From contig NZ_JAAGOB010000004.1 of the NCBI RefSeq assembly GCF_010550695.1, positions 354,513 to 418,512 of the forward strand: a DNA stretch of 64,000 bases. The letters are read 5' to 3'. This DNA is from Phytoactinopolyspora alkaliphila (GTDB taxonomy: Bacteria > Actinomycetota > Actinomycetes > Jiangellales > Jiangellaceae). Each line of letters begins with the position of its first letter. Position 1 is the stretch's first letter. The notes beneath the pieces were generated by a model. It was given only the letters and a program-made list of their open reading frames with translations, ran no database searches and was not told the DNA's origin. Made by a program: the position numbers and the translations under genes. This document shows positions 17,684-26,345 of the stretch, in pieces.

Positions 17684-19006
17684 TTACGCGGCCTGAGGGC
17701 CCGCATCCCTACCGGGCCCGGTATTCAGCCGGCCGCGCTCGTGGGGCAAGTTGACGATGACAGCGAGGCCGGGTCGAGGGCGGATCCTCGGCCGCACGAC
17801 GATACCGCTTCGCGGAGCGATGAACACCAGCGCGACGATGGCGATGATGATCGTCAGGATTCCGCCGCCGATGAACGACCATGGTGCGCCGAAGACGTCG
17901 GCGACCCAGCCCACCACGGGCGCACCGATGGGCTTGCCGCCCATGAGGATCATCATGTAGAGCGCGAGCACCCGTCCGCGCACTTCGTGGGGAACGGTGG
18001 TCTGGACGTATGTGTTCGACGCGATCAGCACGGTCATGGTGATCAGGCCCAGCGGAGCCAGCGCCAGGGCGAATAGTGCGTAGGTGGGCATCAGCGCGGC
18101 GATGATCTCGACGATCCCGAAGACGACCGCGCCGCCTACGATCAGCCTGCGGCGGGGGTACTTCCTGCGCGCGGCGAGGAGCGCTCCGGTGAGCGTCCCG
18201 ACGGCCAGGATGGAGCCGAGGATCCCGTACTCGCCGGCACCTTTCTCGTAGACCTCGGTGGCCATCAGGGCCATCGTCAGTTCGAAGTTCATGCCGAACG
18301 TGCCGAGGCCGAACGCGACGAGCATGACCATTACGAGATCCGGCCTGGACCGCACATAAGTGACGCCCTCGAACAGGCGGCTGATGGCGCCGCCGGCGTC
18401 GGACCGATCCGCCTTGGCCGCGGGCCTGGCGCGCAGGAGGATCAGCGCGATGATGGGCGAGATGAAGGTGGCGCCGTTGATGAGGAAGACCCACCCGGTG
18501 CCGATCGCGTGAATGAGCAGCCCTGCCACGGCGGGTCCGATGAGCCGGGCGGCGTTGAACGACGTGCTGTTCAGAGCAATGGCGTTGGGCAGTTCATCGG
18601 GCGAGACCAGTTCGGAGACGAAAGACTGGCGGGCGGGATTGTCGAGTGCCTTGCCCACTCCGAGAAGGAACGCCAGGACGTAGACGTGCCAGATCTGCGC
18701 CACGTCGGTGAGCGTGAGGGCACCGAGAACGAGGCCGATGGTGCCCATGAAGGCGTTGGTGCCGATCAGCAACGGACGCTTCGGCAACCTGTCCGCCAGG
18801 AGTCCGCCGAACGGCGCGACGAGCAAGAACGGCACGAACTGCAGCCCGAGCGTGACACCGCTGGCCCGGGCGCCGCCCTCGAGGACGATCAGGACGAGCC
18901 ACAGCTGGGCGATCTGCTGCATCCACGTCCCGATGTTCGAGACGAACATGCTCGACCAGTAGAGCCGGTAATCGCGATGTCGGAGCGAGCGGAAGGTATT
19001 TTTCAC
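17684..19006 (-). CDS. MFS transporter, MFS_3/EntS-like exporter
   Basis: A 440-residue membrane protein with about twelve segments and the N-terminal FRSLRHRDYRLYWSSMFVSNIGTWMQ pattern of the MFS_3 drug or siderophore exporter group. The loop after TM2 carries GGLLADRLPKR, a motif A variant. Its ATG overlaps the marR stop (ATGA), so it is translationally coupled and is probably the target the MarR protein controls. Substrate unknown, most likely a drug or secondary metabolite. Confidence 0.85.
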   Translation of the reverse strand: MKNTFRSLRHRDYRLYWSSMFVSNIGTWMQQIAQLWLVLIVLEGGARASGVTLGLQFVPFLLVAPFGGLLADRLPKRPLLIGTNAFMGTIGLVLGALTLTDVAQIWHVYVLAFLLGVGKALDNPARQSFVSELVSPDELPNAIALNSTSFNAARLIGPAVAGLLIHAIGTGWVFLINGATFISPIIALILLRARPAAKADRSDAGGAISRLFEGVTYVRSRPDLVMVMLVAFGLGTFGMNFELTMALMATEVYEKGAGEYGILGSILAVGTLTGALLAARRKYPRRRLIVGGAVVFGIVEIIAALMPTYALFALALAPLGLITMTVLIASNTYVQTTVPHEVRGRVLALYMMILMGGKPIGAPVVGWVADVFGAPWSFIGGGILTIIIAIVALVFIAPRSGIVVRPRIRPRPGLAVIVNLPHERGRLNTGPGRDAGPQAA

Positions 19007-19482
19007 GAGCGCGTCAACTTCTCCAAGATGGGTAGTACGTCCCGCAGCTGTCTTCGTTCCTCCCTGGTGAGCTCGCGCAGCCGGTGAGCGAGCCAGGCGT
19101 CGCGGCGCTTGCGGTCCGCCGCTGTGCGGCCGAGCCCCGCCTCCGTGATGCGGACCACCGCGAGCCGGCGGTCCACCGCGTGCGGTTCCCGGACCACGAG
19201 CCCGAGTTCTTCCAGGCTGGAGACGGTGCGGGTCATCGACGGGGGGCGGACCCGCTCATGTGCGGCGAGCTCGCCGACGGGTGTGGGCCCCAGGCGTTCC
19301 AGGGCACCGAGGGTGGCGAGCTGGTTGAGCGTGAGGGAGTCATCCTCCCGCTCATTGCGCAGCCGGCGACTCAGCCGCCCGATAGCGATCCGAAGCGAAC
19401 TCGCCAGCCCTGCTTGAGTGCGCGGCGGCACCGCCGGGGATGTACCTGGGGCGGTGCTGGAGGAGGGATTCACTGTCGGCAC
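19003..19482 (-). CDS. MarR-family transcriptional regulator
   Basis: A 159-residue winged-helix repressor. LNQLATLGALERLGPTPVGELAAHERVRPPSMTRTVSSLEELGLV is the recognition region, shown by positions about 58-102, with the DRRLAVVRITEAG wing after it. It is the first gene of the marR-MFS unit and overlaps the transporter by four bases. GTG 19482 is the longest start; GTG 19473 is an alternative. It probably represses its own operon through the AT-rich palindromic stretch upstream. Confidence 0.87.
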   Translation of the reverse strand: MPTVNPSSSTAPGTSPAVPPRTQAGLASSLRIAIGRLSRRLRNEREDDSLTLNQLATLGALERLGPTPVGELAAHERVRPPSMTRTVSSLEELGLVVREPHAVDRRLAVVRITEAGLGRTAADRKRRDAWLAHRLRELTREERRQLRDVLPILEKLTRS

Positions 19483-19483
19483 T

Positions 19484-19530
19484 TTGGTTACTATAACTCA
19501 TTACCTTTGCTAAATGCCAGTGGCAAAGGT
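19484..19530 (-). promoter_or_regulatory. Probable marR promoter/operator
   Basis: An unusually AT-rich stretch for this window. It contains a loose palindrome GGTTACTATAACTCATTACC and then perfect 8-base arms ACCTTTGC (19503) and GCAAAGGT (19523) with a 12-base spacer. TATAGT read on the minus strand could be the -10. Autoregulation by the MarR protein is inferred. Confidence 0.5.
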
Positions 19531-19638
19531 CGAACTCAGTCCTGACGTCTTGACGCGGTCAGCTGCTCGACGAAACGGGTGGCGACCTTCACGGGCAAGC
19601 ACACAGCACAGTGCGCCCGCTATGTCCCGGAAGTGGCG

Positions 19639-20802
19639 CTAGGCGCTGTCCGGCCGCCGCCGCGCGCGGCGCCCGCGGTACACCCCGCCACCGCCTTCGG
19701 TGATCTCGTCGATGTCCTCTTGCATGTCGTAGCGCTTGGCGCGGCGGCCGCCCAGGGTCGTCTCGTCGATGAGCGGCTCGTCCGGATCAGCCGCGGACAC
19801 CTGCGACTGGCGGGTCGAGGTGGTGTCGATTAACTCCGACCACATCGGGCTGATCTCGACATCGGACTCCGTGACGCGCGCACGCGCGTCCGATGCCGGC
19901 GGACCGATGCGGGGGGCCAGATCACTGACGTCACCCACATCTACGCGCCCGGGCCGGGCCGGGCCGAGCGATTGCTTGCGCCGGCGCTTGCCAGGCTCCA
20001 CCGGGACGGGATCGGCCGGCTCCGCGGGCTCATGCGCGGCCGCGCTCGGCGCGTCATTCGGCCGTGGCCCGGCGCTACCCGTGGAACGCCTCTCGGGGGT
20101 TGTGGGCGAAGCAGTGTCCGGTGAGGTGGCGGGGGCCATCGGTGCACCGGACCAGGTCGGCCCGCCGGGCATCACGGGCGCGGCCACGGGAGGGGTGGCC
20201 CTGATGGGCGAGGTGCCGGTCGTGGGAGTGGTGCCGGTTACGGGAGGGGTGGCCGTGAGGGGAGAGTCCGATGTCACTGGCGGCAGAGAGGACTGAGGAG
20301 TCGCTGACATCGTCTGGGTGTTCCGTGGTGGGTCCTCCCGCGGGGACTGCGGGCGCCCGGCCCTCGGTATCGGCTTCGTGGGAATCACGTCGGGCGGGGT
20401 CTCGGGTTGGTTCCCACCGGCAGCGTTCTGAGCCTGTGGTGTGCTTTGCGCCGGCCCACCGTGCTGATCCTCTGCCACATCGGCGTTGTCATCGGCGCCC
20501 TGTGCGTCGTCGTCGTGATTGGAAGCGTCGTCGTCCTCAGCCTCTTCCTCAAGAAGAGAGAGCGCGATGGCTTCCCGGCGCTTGCGGGTGTACTCCAGGC
20601 CGAGCAGGCCCAGGCCCACCCCCGCGAGGCAGGTCCACAGCAGCCAGCCGATGCCGGCTTCGTCCAGGCGTTCCCGGTTGAAGGCGAGGGCGACGAAGGC
20701 CACGGCCCACAGGACGGTGAGAATAGAGACCGTACGAACGCCGTCAACGTCCATCGGCTGGACGTGAGGCGCCTCTCGATGACGACGCCGTCCATTCCCC
20801 AT
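19639..20802 (-). CDS. DUF2530 protein with long disordered tail
   Basis: A 387-residue protein starting at the ATG at 20802. The first 80 residues are a full DUF2530 unit: PMDVDGVRTVSILTVLWAV, a first TM helix, then GIGWLLWTCLAGVGLGLLGLEYTRKRR as the second. DUF2530 proteins are usually near 80-100 residues. Here about 300 residues follow: an acidic run, then Pro/Thr/Ser-rich low complexity, then a basic C-terminus ending in RGRRARRRPDSA. The tail is predicted cytoplasmic and disordered. The frame stays open upstream to 21615 but only as the antisense of the permease gene. Function unknown. Confidence 0.75.
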   Translation of the reverse strand: MGNGRRRHREAPHVQPMDVDGVRTVSILTVLWAVAFVALAFNRERLDEAGIGWLLWTCLAGVGLGLLGLEYTRKRREAIALSLLEEEAEDDDASNHDDDAQGADDNADVAEDQHGGPAQSTPQAQNAAGGNQPETPPDVIPTKPIPRAGRPQSPREDPPRNTQTMSATPQSSLPPVTSDSPLTATPPVTGTTPTTGTSPIRATPPVAAPVMPGGPTWSGAPMAPATSPDTASPTTPERRSTGSAGPRPNDAPSAAAHEPAEPADPVPVEPGKRRRKQSLGPARPGRVDVGDVSDLAPRIGPPASDARARVTESDVEISPMWSELIDTTSTRQSQVSAADPDEPLIDETTLGGRRAKRYDMQEDIDEITEGGGGVYRGRRARRRPDSA

Positions 20803-20995
20803 ATAACGACAGGTTAGCCGCCTGACCCGGGTTCTTGCGAGTTGGAGCCAATCGCACCGAGGTCGACCTGCGAAAACGTCGGTCCCGGGCTTGGTGGGTG
20901 CCGGTCCGTGCTGTCGCGATCTTGGGGGTCTGGCATGCTCACGCCTCGGGGCCGGAGACAACGGCCGTGTCCACGAGACCATCAGGGAGCTGTAG

Positions 20996-22444
20996 ATGGC
21001 AACGACGACCACCCGCTCGTCGCTCGACAGGTATTTCCGGATCACCGAGCGCGGGTCCACCATCTCGCGCGAGATCCGCGGTGGACTGGTCACGTTCTTC
21101 GCGATGGCGTACATCATCGTGCTGAACCCGCTGATCATCGGTACGGTTCCGGACATCGACGGGGTGTTCCTGGGCGGGGGTACCGAAGCGGACCTGGCCA
21201 AGGTCGCGGCGGCGACAGCCCTGGTGGCCGGCATCGTGACGATAGCGATGGGCGTCTTCGCCCGGTTTCCCCTCGCCGTCGCCGCGGGACTCGGCCTCAA
21301 CGCGTTCGTCGCGTTCGGCCTGGCGACGCAGATGACCTGGGCAGACGCCATGGGCCTCGTTGTCATCGAGGGCATCGTCATCCTCGTGCTGGTGCTCGCC
21401 GGGTTCCGGCAGGCCGTTTTCAACGCAGTCCCGCGGTCCTTGAAGACGGCGATCAGCGTCGGCATCGGGCTGTTCATCGCCCTGGTGGGCCTGGTGAACG
21501 CCGGCTTCGTGACCGCGACCGGGCTCGCGTCTCCTCCCGTGCAGCTCGGCGCCGACGGGTCGTTGTCCACCTGGCCGGTCGCCGTCTTCGTCGTCGGCCT
21601 GGTGGTCCTGATCATCCTCTACGTGAACAAGGTCAAGGGTGCCATCCTCTGGACCATCGTCGGCACCGCGATCCTCGCGGTGATCGTCGAGACCGTTGCG
21701 GATCTCGGCACGGCGAACGAGAATCCCGGCGGATGGAACCTGAACGCGCCGGCGCTGCCGGACCGCGTGGTCGACCTCCCGGATCTCGGCCTGCTTGGCC
21801 AGTTCAGCCTGCTCGGCTCCTGGGAGTCGGTAGGTGTGGTGAGCGTCATCCTGTTCGTGTTCACCCTTATGCTGGCCGACTTCTTCGACACCATGGGCAC
21901 AATGGTCGCCGTCGGTTCCGAGGGCGACCTGCTGGACGAGGACGGAAATCCCCACAACACCAAGGAGATCCTGCTCGTGGACGCGGCCGCGACGGTGGCC
22001 GGAGGGGCGGCGGCCGTCTCCAGCAACACGTCGTACATCGAGTCCGCCTCCGGCGTCGGCGAAGGCGCCCGTACCGGGCTGGCGAGCGTGGTCACCGGGG
22101 TGTGCTTCCTGCTGTCGATGTTCTTCGCGCCCCTGGTGGGAATGGTGCCCAACGAAGCCGCGGCACCTGCCCTGGTGCTTGTCGGGATCTTGATGATGAC
22201 GCAGGTCAAGAACATTCCCTGGGAGGACCTCGAGCTGGCGATCCCGGCGTTCATGACCATCGCGCTGATGCCGTTCACCTACTCGATCACCACCGGGATC
22301 GGTGCGGGATTCGTCACTTACGTGCTGATCAAGCTCGCCCGCGGCAAGGCCCGCCAGGTTCATCCATTGCTGTGGATCGTGGTGGCGTTCTTCCTGGTGT
22401 ACTTCGCGATCTCGCCGATCGAGCAGCTCCTCGGGGTGTCCTGA
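20996..22444 (+). CDS. NCS2 family purine permease (AzgA-like)
   Basis: A 482-residue transporter of the AzgA/PbuG branch of NCS2, importing guanine, hypoxanthine or adenine by proton symport. The N-terminal REIRGGLVTFFAMAYIIVLNP, the LGLNAFVAFG segment, the ADFFDTMGTMVAVG motif and SSNTSYIESASGVGEGARTG are characteristic. About 12-14 membrane segments are visible. AGGGAGCTGTAG precedes the ATG. It is divergent from the DUF2530 gene. No purine riboswitch was recognised upstream. Confidence 0.9.
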   Translation: MATTTTRSSLDRYFRITERGSTISREIRGGLVTFFAMAYIIVLNPLIIGTVPDIDGVFLGGGTEADLAKVAAATALVAGIVTIAMGVFARFPLAVAAGLGLNAFVAFGLATQMTWADAMGLVVIEGIVILVLVLAGFRQAVFNAVPRSLKTAISVGIGLFIALVGLVNAGFVTATGLASPPVQLGADGSLSTWPVAVFVVGLVVLIILYVNKVKGAILWTIVGTAILAVIVETVADLGTANENPGGWNLNAPALPDRVVDLPDLGLLGQFSLLGSWESVGVVSVILFVFTLMLADFFDTMGTMVAVGSEGDLLDEDGNPHNTKEILLVDAAATVAGGAAAVSSNTSYIESASGVGEGARTGLASVVTGVCFLLSMFFAPLVGMVPNEAAAPALVLVGILMMTQVKNIPWEDLELAIPAFMTIALMPFTYSITTGIGAGFVTYVLIKLARGKARQVHPLLWIVVAFFLVYFAISPIEQLLGVS

Positions 22445-22460
22445 CCCGGCCCGTGACGAA

Positions 22461-25457
22461 TCACCCGAAGGTCTCCTCGGCCAGCAGTGTCGGCAGGGCC
22501 GCCGGGTCCTGGAGCGCCTCGGCCAGGACCCAGCGACGGTCCCACTCGCCCGCGACCCAGGCCAGCCCGCGGGCCAGTCCGTCGAGGGTCGCCGCGTGGA
22601 TCTCGTCGCCGACCACCCACCAGTCGACAGGCAGCCCGGCGACCACCAGCTCGTCGTGCTCGACGTAGCTTGTCGCCGCGGACGGCAGCACCTGGTACGC
22701 GACCTGGGGCACCGGCAGATGCTCGCCGCCGCCGGCCACGTCGGCGTCGTACGCGTCGCTCGCGAGGTCGACGTCGAGCGACGCCGCGAGCTCGGGTGAG
22801 CCGGGGACGGCGGCCGGTAGCCCGAGCTGGAGCCAGTGTGGGCCGTCGCACACCACGGCCTGATCGGCATCGACGACGCGGCTGCCGCGACCGTCGGGAA
22901 TGCGCACCCGCCCCGGTGCCCCGAGCGGCTCGGCGGGGCGCTGGGAGAGCTCGGCATACACCTCGAGCAGGTCGGCCGACGGCAGCCGGACGTCGTCGTC
23001 GGCGAGACGCCGGAGGAGCACGGCGGTGGGCACCTCCTCGACCGACCGGGAAATGCCGAGCGCCACACGGAAGGCGTCGTCGACGGGTACGTCCAGACGC
23101 TGCAGCAGGGCCTGGACAACCGGATCGGCGTCGTCGGCGCACAGCTCCGGCAGCGGCAGGCCGCCGACACGCGCATGCGTCCGTAGCCACCACGTCGTGT
23201 AGGAGGGGATCCGACGCCGGGAGCCGTCGGCCATAAAAACGAACGCCGGCTCCACCACAGCCGGCCGGATGGCGGGATCCGCGGCCAGCAGGGCCAGGAA
23301 ACGTGGCCACGCGTCGTCTCGGACCAGGTCGAGATCACGTACAGCGACGAACTCGGCGACCAGAGGCGGTAGGTCCGTGTCCGGAAGCAGGTCCGTCGCG
23401 TGGTCGGCCCAGCCCTCTTCGTCGTCGAGATCGAACCAGAGGTCGTCGTCGAGTGGGACGTCGGATTCGCGCGCGAGCGCCAGGCCGTCGCGCACTCCGA
23501 CCGCGCGCAGGGTCTGCGCGCCGTGCCGGGCGAGCAGTTCACCCGAGGCCGTGTACGACGCGACATCCACGTCGAGGAGATCGAGCAGCTCGCTGCCCGG
23601 AAGAAGGAGCTCGCGAGCGGGGCCGAACTCACCGGCCTCGTCCGGCAGCGGCAGCTGATCCAGCCACGGCTCGTCGGCGACGGTGAGCCCCGATTCGGCG
23701 ACCAGCCGCAGCACCGCCTCGGGCAGGGCTTCGGCTTCATCGTCGCCGGCTGCCTCGATGCCGGCGCGGACAGCAGGGTCGCGCAGGACCGATGCCGCGG
23801 TGACTTCGGTCGCGCCGAGCCGGCCGAGAAGTGGATGGGCCGCGTCCGGATGGGTCACCCGCAGCCGGAACGGAGCGAGCAGGGCGGGTTCGAGATCGCC
23901 AGGGAGCAGAACGCTGCGCGGCCCCCTGACGACGCGTCCGTCGGCCAGCGGAACAGGCAGCGCTCCCAGCGCCTCCAGTTCGGCGCCGTCGAGGGCCGCG
24001 TACATGGCACGCCACTGGTCCGGGGACAGCGTCAGCGCGCTCAGCTGATCGACCAGGTCCGTGAGCGGCGTGACCTTCGCGCCGAGCCGCTGGAGGGCGT
24101 CCGTGCGCCACCAGCCGGGTGCAGGCAGACCGGCGACGACGTCGGCCAGCGTGGCGAGGCCGGCCGCCCGGTCGAGCCCGTCGACGACGTTCACCTCGGT
24201 GGGCCTGAGCCGTGCATCGCCGGTAGCGGAAGGGATGAACGGTGTGCGGGTCAGCGCATCGTGGATCCACCGGTGCAAGGTGGCGTCGAGCTCGTTCGCG
24301 CCCAGCGGCCCTGGTATCAGTGTCAGGGCCAGAGGCGTGTCGAACGAAGCCACCAGCCGCGCGTAGGCGGCACCGACGCGTTCGGCGAGATGCTCGGTCA
24401 ACGGGCTCGCAGTGACATGGCGTCGCGTGGAGTCGAGGGGGAAGCTGCCGATCACCAGGGCCGGCAGCGTGGTGGTGTCGTCCGTGGGCGTAGGCGCGTG
24501 CACGACGGGATGAACCTGGGTGGTGCCCGGTGTCCCGGCCTCGTCGACGGGGACGGCGACCGTCACCGACCACTGCGGCCGTAGCCGCTCCTCCAGCGGC
24601 CGGCCGGCCAGCAAGCCGGCCTCCGCCGTTCCGGTGGCCGAAGCCAGTCGCCACCTCCGGGTCCCGATCTCGCGTTCCCAGACGCCGGAGGCCTCATCGA
24701 CGGCTACCGGCTCGCCCGCCGTGATGACGCGCCTGTCACCGCCGGTTTCGACGACGATCTCGGCCAGGGCGGGTAGGACGAGGGGCAGGACGTCGTCGAT
24801 CGTGGCCAGAGCCTGGCGTACGGACGCCAGCGCGTCTTCGTCGCGCAAGGGCAGGACGACGGCAGTCTCGTAGCCGGCGGGGACCGCTGTCGCCGCTCCA
24901 GCGGGAAGGAGTGGTCCGGCGGCGGAGCCGGAGCGCTCGCTGCCGCTGAGATCCTCTGCCGAGAAGGGAAGCCGGAGAACCGGGACGGCGTCGCCGCGGT
25001 GGGTGAGCTCCGCCGACAGCTCCGGCAGCTGTGCGATCAGGTCCCGGGCGCGCGCCCGGGACCATCGGACGCCGCCGTTCCGGGAGAGCACAGCGGGCTC
25101 GTCGCTCACAGCCAGGACGGCGGCGAAACCGACGCCGAACCGGCCTACCGAGTCACCTGATCGTTTGGGCGAGGAACGCAGCGTGGACAGGCCTTCGACG
25201 CCTTCGGGGTCCAGCGGGGCACCGATGTTCGCGGCGATCAGGGTAGAGCCGTCGAGGCGTAGCAGCAGGCGGCCCCGGACGCCGGCTCGCCCGGCGGCAT
25301 CGGCGGCGTTCTGCGCCAGCTCCACGACGAGGCGGTCCCGGTAGGCGCCGAGACTGAGCTCCTCCTCGGCGTTGGCGTCCTCGCGGAACCGGGCCGGAGA
25401 GGCGGTCCATGCCGCCAGTACGCGATCACGGAGCGCTGCCGTGCCGAGTGTGTCCAC
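22461..25457 (-). CDS. Sacsin N-terminal ATPase-like (GHKL) protein
   Basis: A 998-residue protein with an Hsp90/GHKL ATP site at its N-terminus: N-box E46-x3-N50-x2-D53 (ELAQNAADAA), G1-like NIGAPLD at 78-83 and the lid GRFGVG at 105-110. The rest is large, acidic and Leu-rich with no named domain. Actinobacteria commonly carry this sacsin-like protein next to DUF3027, as here, which supports a conserved functional pair. A chaperone-like or DNA-linked role is possible but unproven. It converges on the purine permease with only 16 bp between. Confidence 0.8.
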   Translation of the reverse strand: MDTLGTAALRDRVLAAWTASPARFREDANAEEELSLGAYRDRLVVELAQNAADAAGRAGVRGRLLLRLDGSTLIAANIGAPLDPEGVEGLSTLRSSPKRSGDSVGRFGVGFAAVLAVSDEPAVLSRNGGVRWSRARARDLIAQLPELSAELTHRGDAVPVLRLPFSAEDLSGSERSGSAAGPLLPAGAATAVPAGYETAVVLPLRDEDALASVRQALATIDDVLPLVLPALAEIVVETGGDRRVITAGEPVAVDEASGVWEREIGTRRWRLASATGTAEAGLLAGRPLEERLRPQWSVTVAVPVDEAGTPGTTQVHPVVHAPTPTDDTTTLPALVIGSFPLDSTRRHVTASPLTEHLAERVGAAYARLVASFDTPLALTLIPGPLGANELDATLHRWIHDALTRTPFIPSATGDARLRPTEVNVVDGLDRAAGLATLADVVAGLPAPGWWRTDALQRLGAKVTPLTDLVDQLSALTLSPDQWRAMYAALDGAELEALGALPVPLADGRVVRGPRSVLLPGDLEPALLAPFRLRVTHPDAAHPLLGRLGATEVTAASVLRDPAVRAGIEAAGDDEAEALPEAVLRLVAESGLTVADEPWLDQLPLPDEAGEFGPARELLLPGSELLDLLDVDVASYTASGELLARHGAQTLRAVGVRDGLALARESDVPLDDDLWFDLDDEEGWADHATDLLPDTDLPPLVAEFVAVRDLDLVRDDAWPRFLALLAADPAIRPAVVEPAFVFMADGSRRRIPSYTTWWLRTHARVGGLPLPELCADDADPVVQALLQRLDVPVDDAFRVALGISRSVEEVPTAVLLRRLADDDVRLPSADLLEVYAELSQRPAEPLGAPGRVRIPDGRGSRVVDADQAVVCDGPHWLQLGLPAAVPGSPELAASLDVDLASDAYDADVAGGGEHLPVPQVAYQVLPSAATSYVEHDELVVAGLPVDWWVVGDEIHAATLDGLARGLAWVAGEWDRRWVLAEALQDPAALPTLLAEETFG

Positions 25458-25513
25458 GATGCAGAGTATCCCGCCCGAGGCGGGTCAGGATCCGTGCTGC
25501 CTTGCCGCGCGGC

Positions 25514-26290
25514 TCAGGAGGCGGGATCCCCTTCGAACGGCACGAGCTCGTAGGACAGCGTGTCGACGACATGCTCGGGGGATTCGCCGGAAGCCGTGGG
25601 CAACCGGACGTCACTGTGTCCGCCGCACCCATGATCATGACTGACGACGGTGCCGTCGAACGGGGTGCGCTCGTTGGTGCAGACACTGAAGACCTGGCCG
25701 AGAGAACCGCCCAGGGCCACGGCGAAACCACAGGTGCCGCACTGTGCCGGGGCTGCCTTGGCGATGTCGGTGTGCGGGCCGGAATCTCCTTCGTACCAGC
25801 GCTGCGCGGCGTCGTCGCGGCCCTCGCGGGACAGGACCCACTCCCGGCCGAGGCCGAGCTCGTCGACGATCTCCATGGTCTGCTGGTCGCCGATGGCGGT
25901 GTACCCGGGATCCAGCCGCGGATCGTCGTCTGTGACCGGGAGAAGGTCACCGGGGCCGAGATCGTCCGGTGACACTCGCTCGTCCCACGGCACCCACCTG
26001 GGTGCCAGGACAGCGGTGCTGCCTGGAAGGATCACGCATTCGTTCACCGTGGCTTGCTTGGAACGTGAGGCGCGGGTGAGGGTCACCGCCCAGCGCCAGC
26101 CCGCGTAGCCCGGCAGCAGGCATTCGAAGTAGTGGGTGACGACCCGGTCACCCTCGACGTCGTGCCCCTGATGGTCGCCGACGGCTTCGGCGCCTCCGGT
26201 GGACACCGCGCTCTCGCGGGCGACGTCGACCGCCCCGGCGAGGACGGCGTCGGGCTTGGCGGCACGGGGGCGACTGGCGGTAGGGCTCAC
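25514..26290 (-). CDS. DUF3027 domain-containing protein
   Basis: A 258-residue actinobacterial protein. Markers are CLLPGYAGWRWAVTLTRASRSKQATVNECVILPGS, spanning about residues 54-88, and the C-terminal zinc-ribbon-like CGTCGFAVALGGSLGQVFSVCTNE with two Cys pairs. It precedes the sacsin-like gene on the same strand with a 56-bp gap holding a small CCCGCC-CGA-GGCGGG hairpin. Function unknown. The association with the sacsin-like ATPase is the main clue. Confidence 0.82.
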   Translation of the reverse strand: MSPTASRPRAAKPDAVLAGAVDVARESAVSTGGAEAVGDHQGHDVEGDRVVTHYFECLLPGYAGWRWAVTLTRASRSKQATVNECVILPGSTAVLAPRWVPWDERVSPDDLGPGDLLPVTDDDPRLDPGYTAIGDQQTMEIVDELGLGREWVLSREGRDDAAQRWYEGDSGPHTDIAKAAPAQCGTCGFAVALGGSLGQVFSVCTNERTPFDGTVVSHDHGCGGHSDVRLPTASGESPEHVVDTLSYELVPFEGDPAS

Positions 26291-26345
26291 AACAGACCAT
26301 TATCTCAAAGGAACTGGCGCAACCGGTAACCGCATTCGAAGCGTG

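Noticed and set aside
20803..20995. Purine riboswitch before the NCS2 permease
   Set aside because: No conserved purine-aptamer loop pattern was visible.
20803..21615. Upstream extension of the DUF2530 frame
   Set aside because: It is the antisense of the purine permease gene and lacks protein-like composition.
20939..23740. 933-codon minus-strand frame
   Set aside because: Shadow of the permease and sacsin-like genes in another frame; Arg/Gly/His/Asp-rich.
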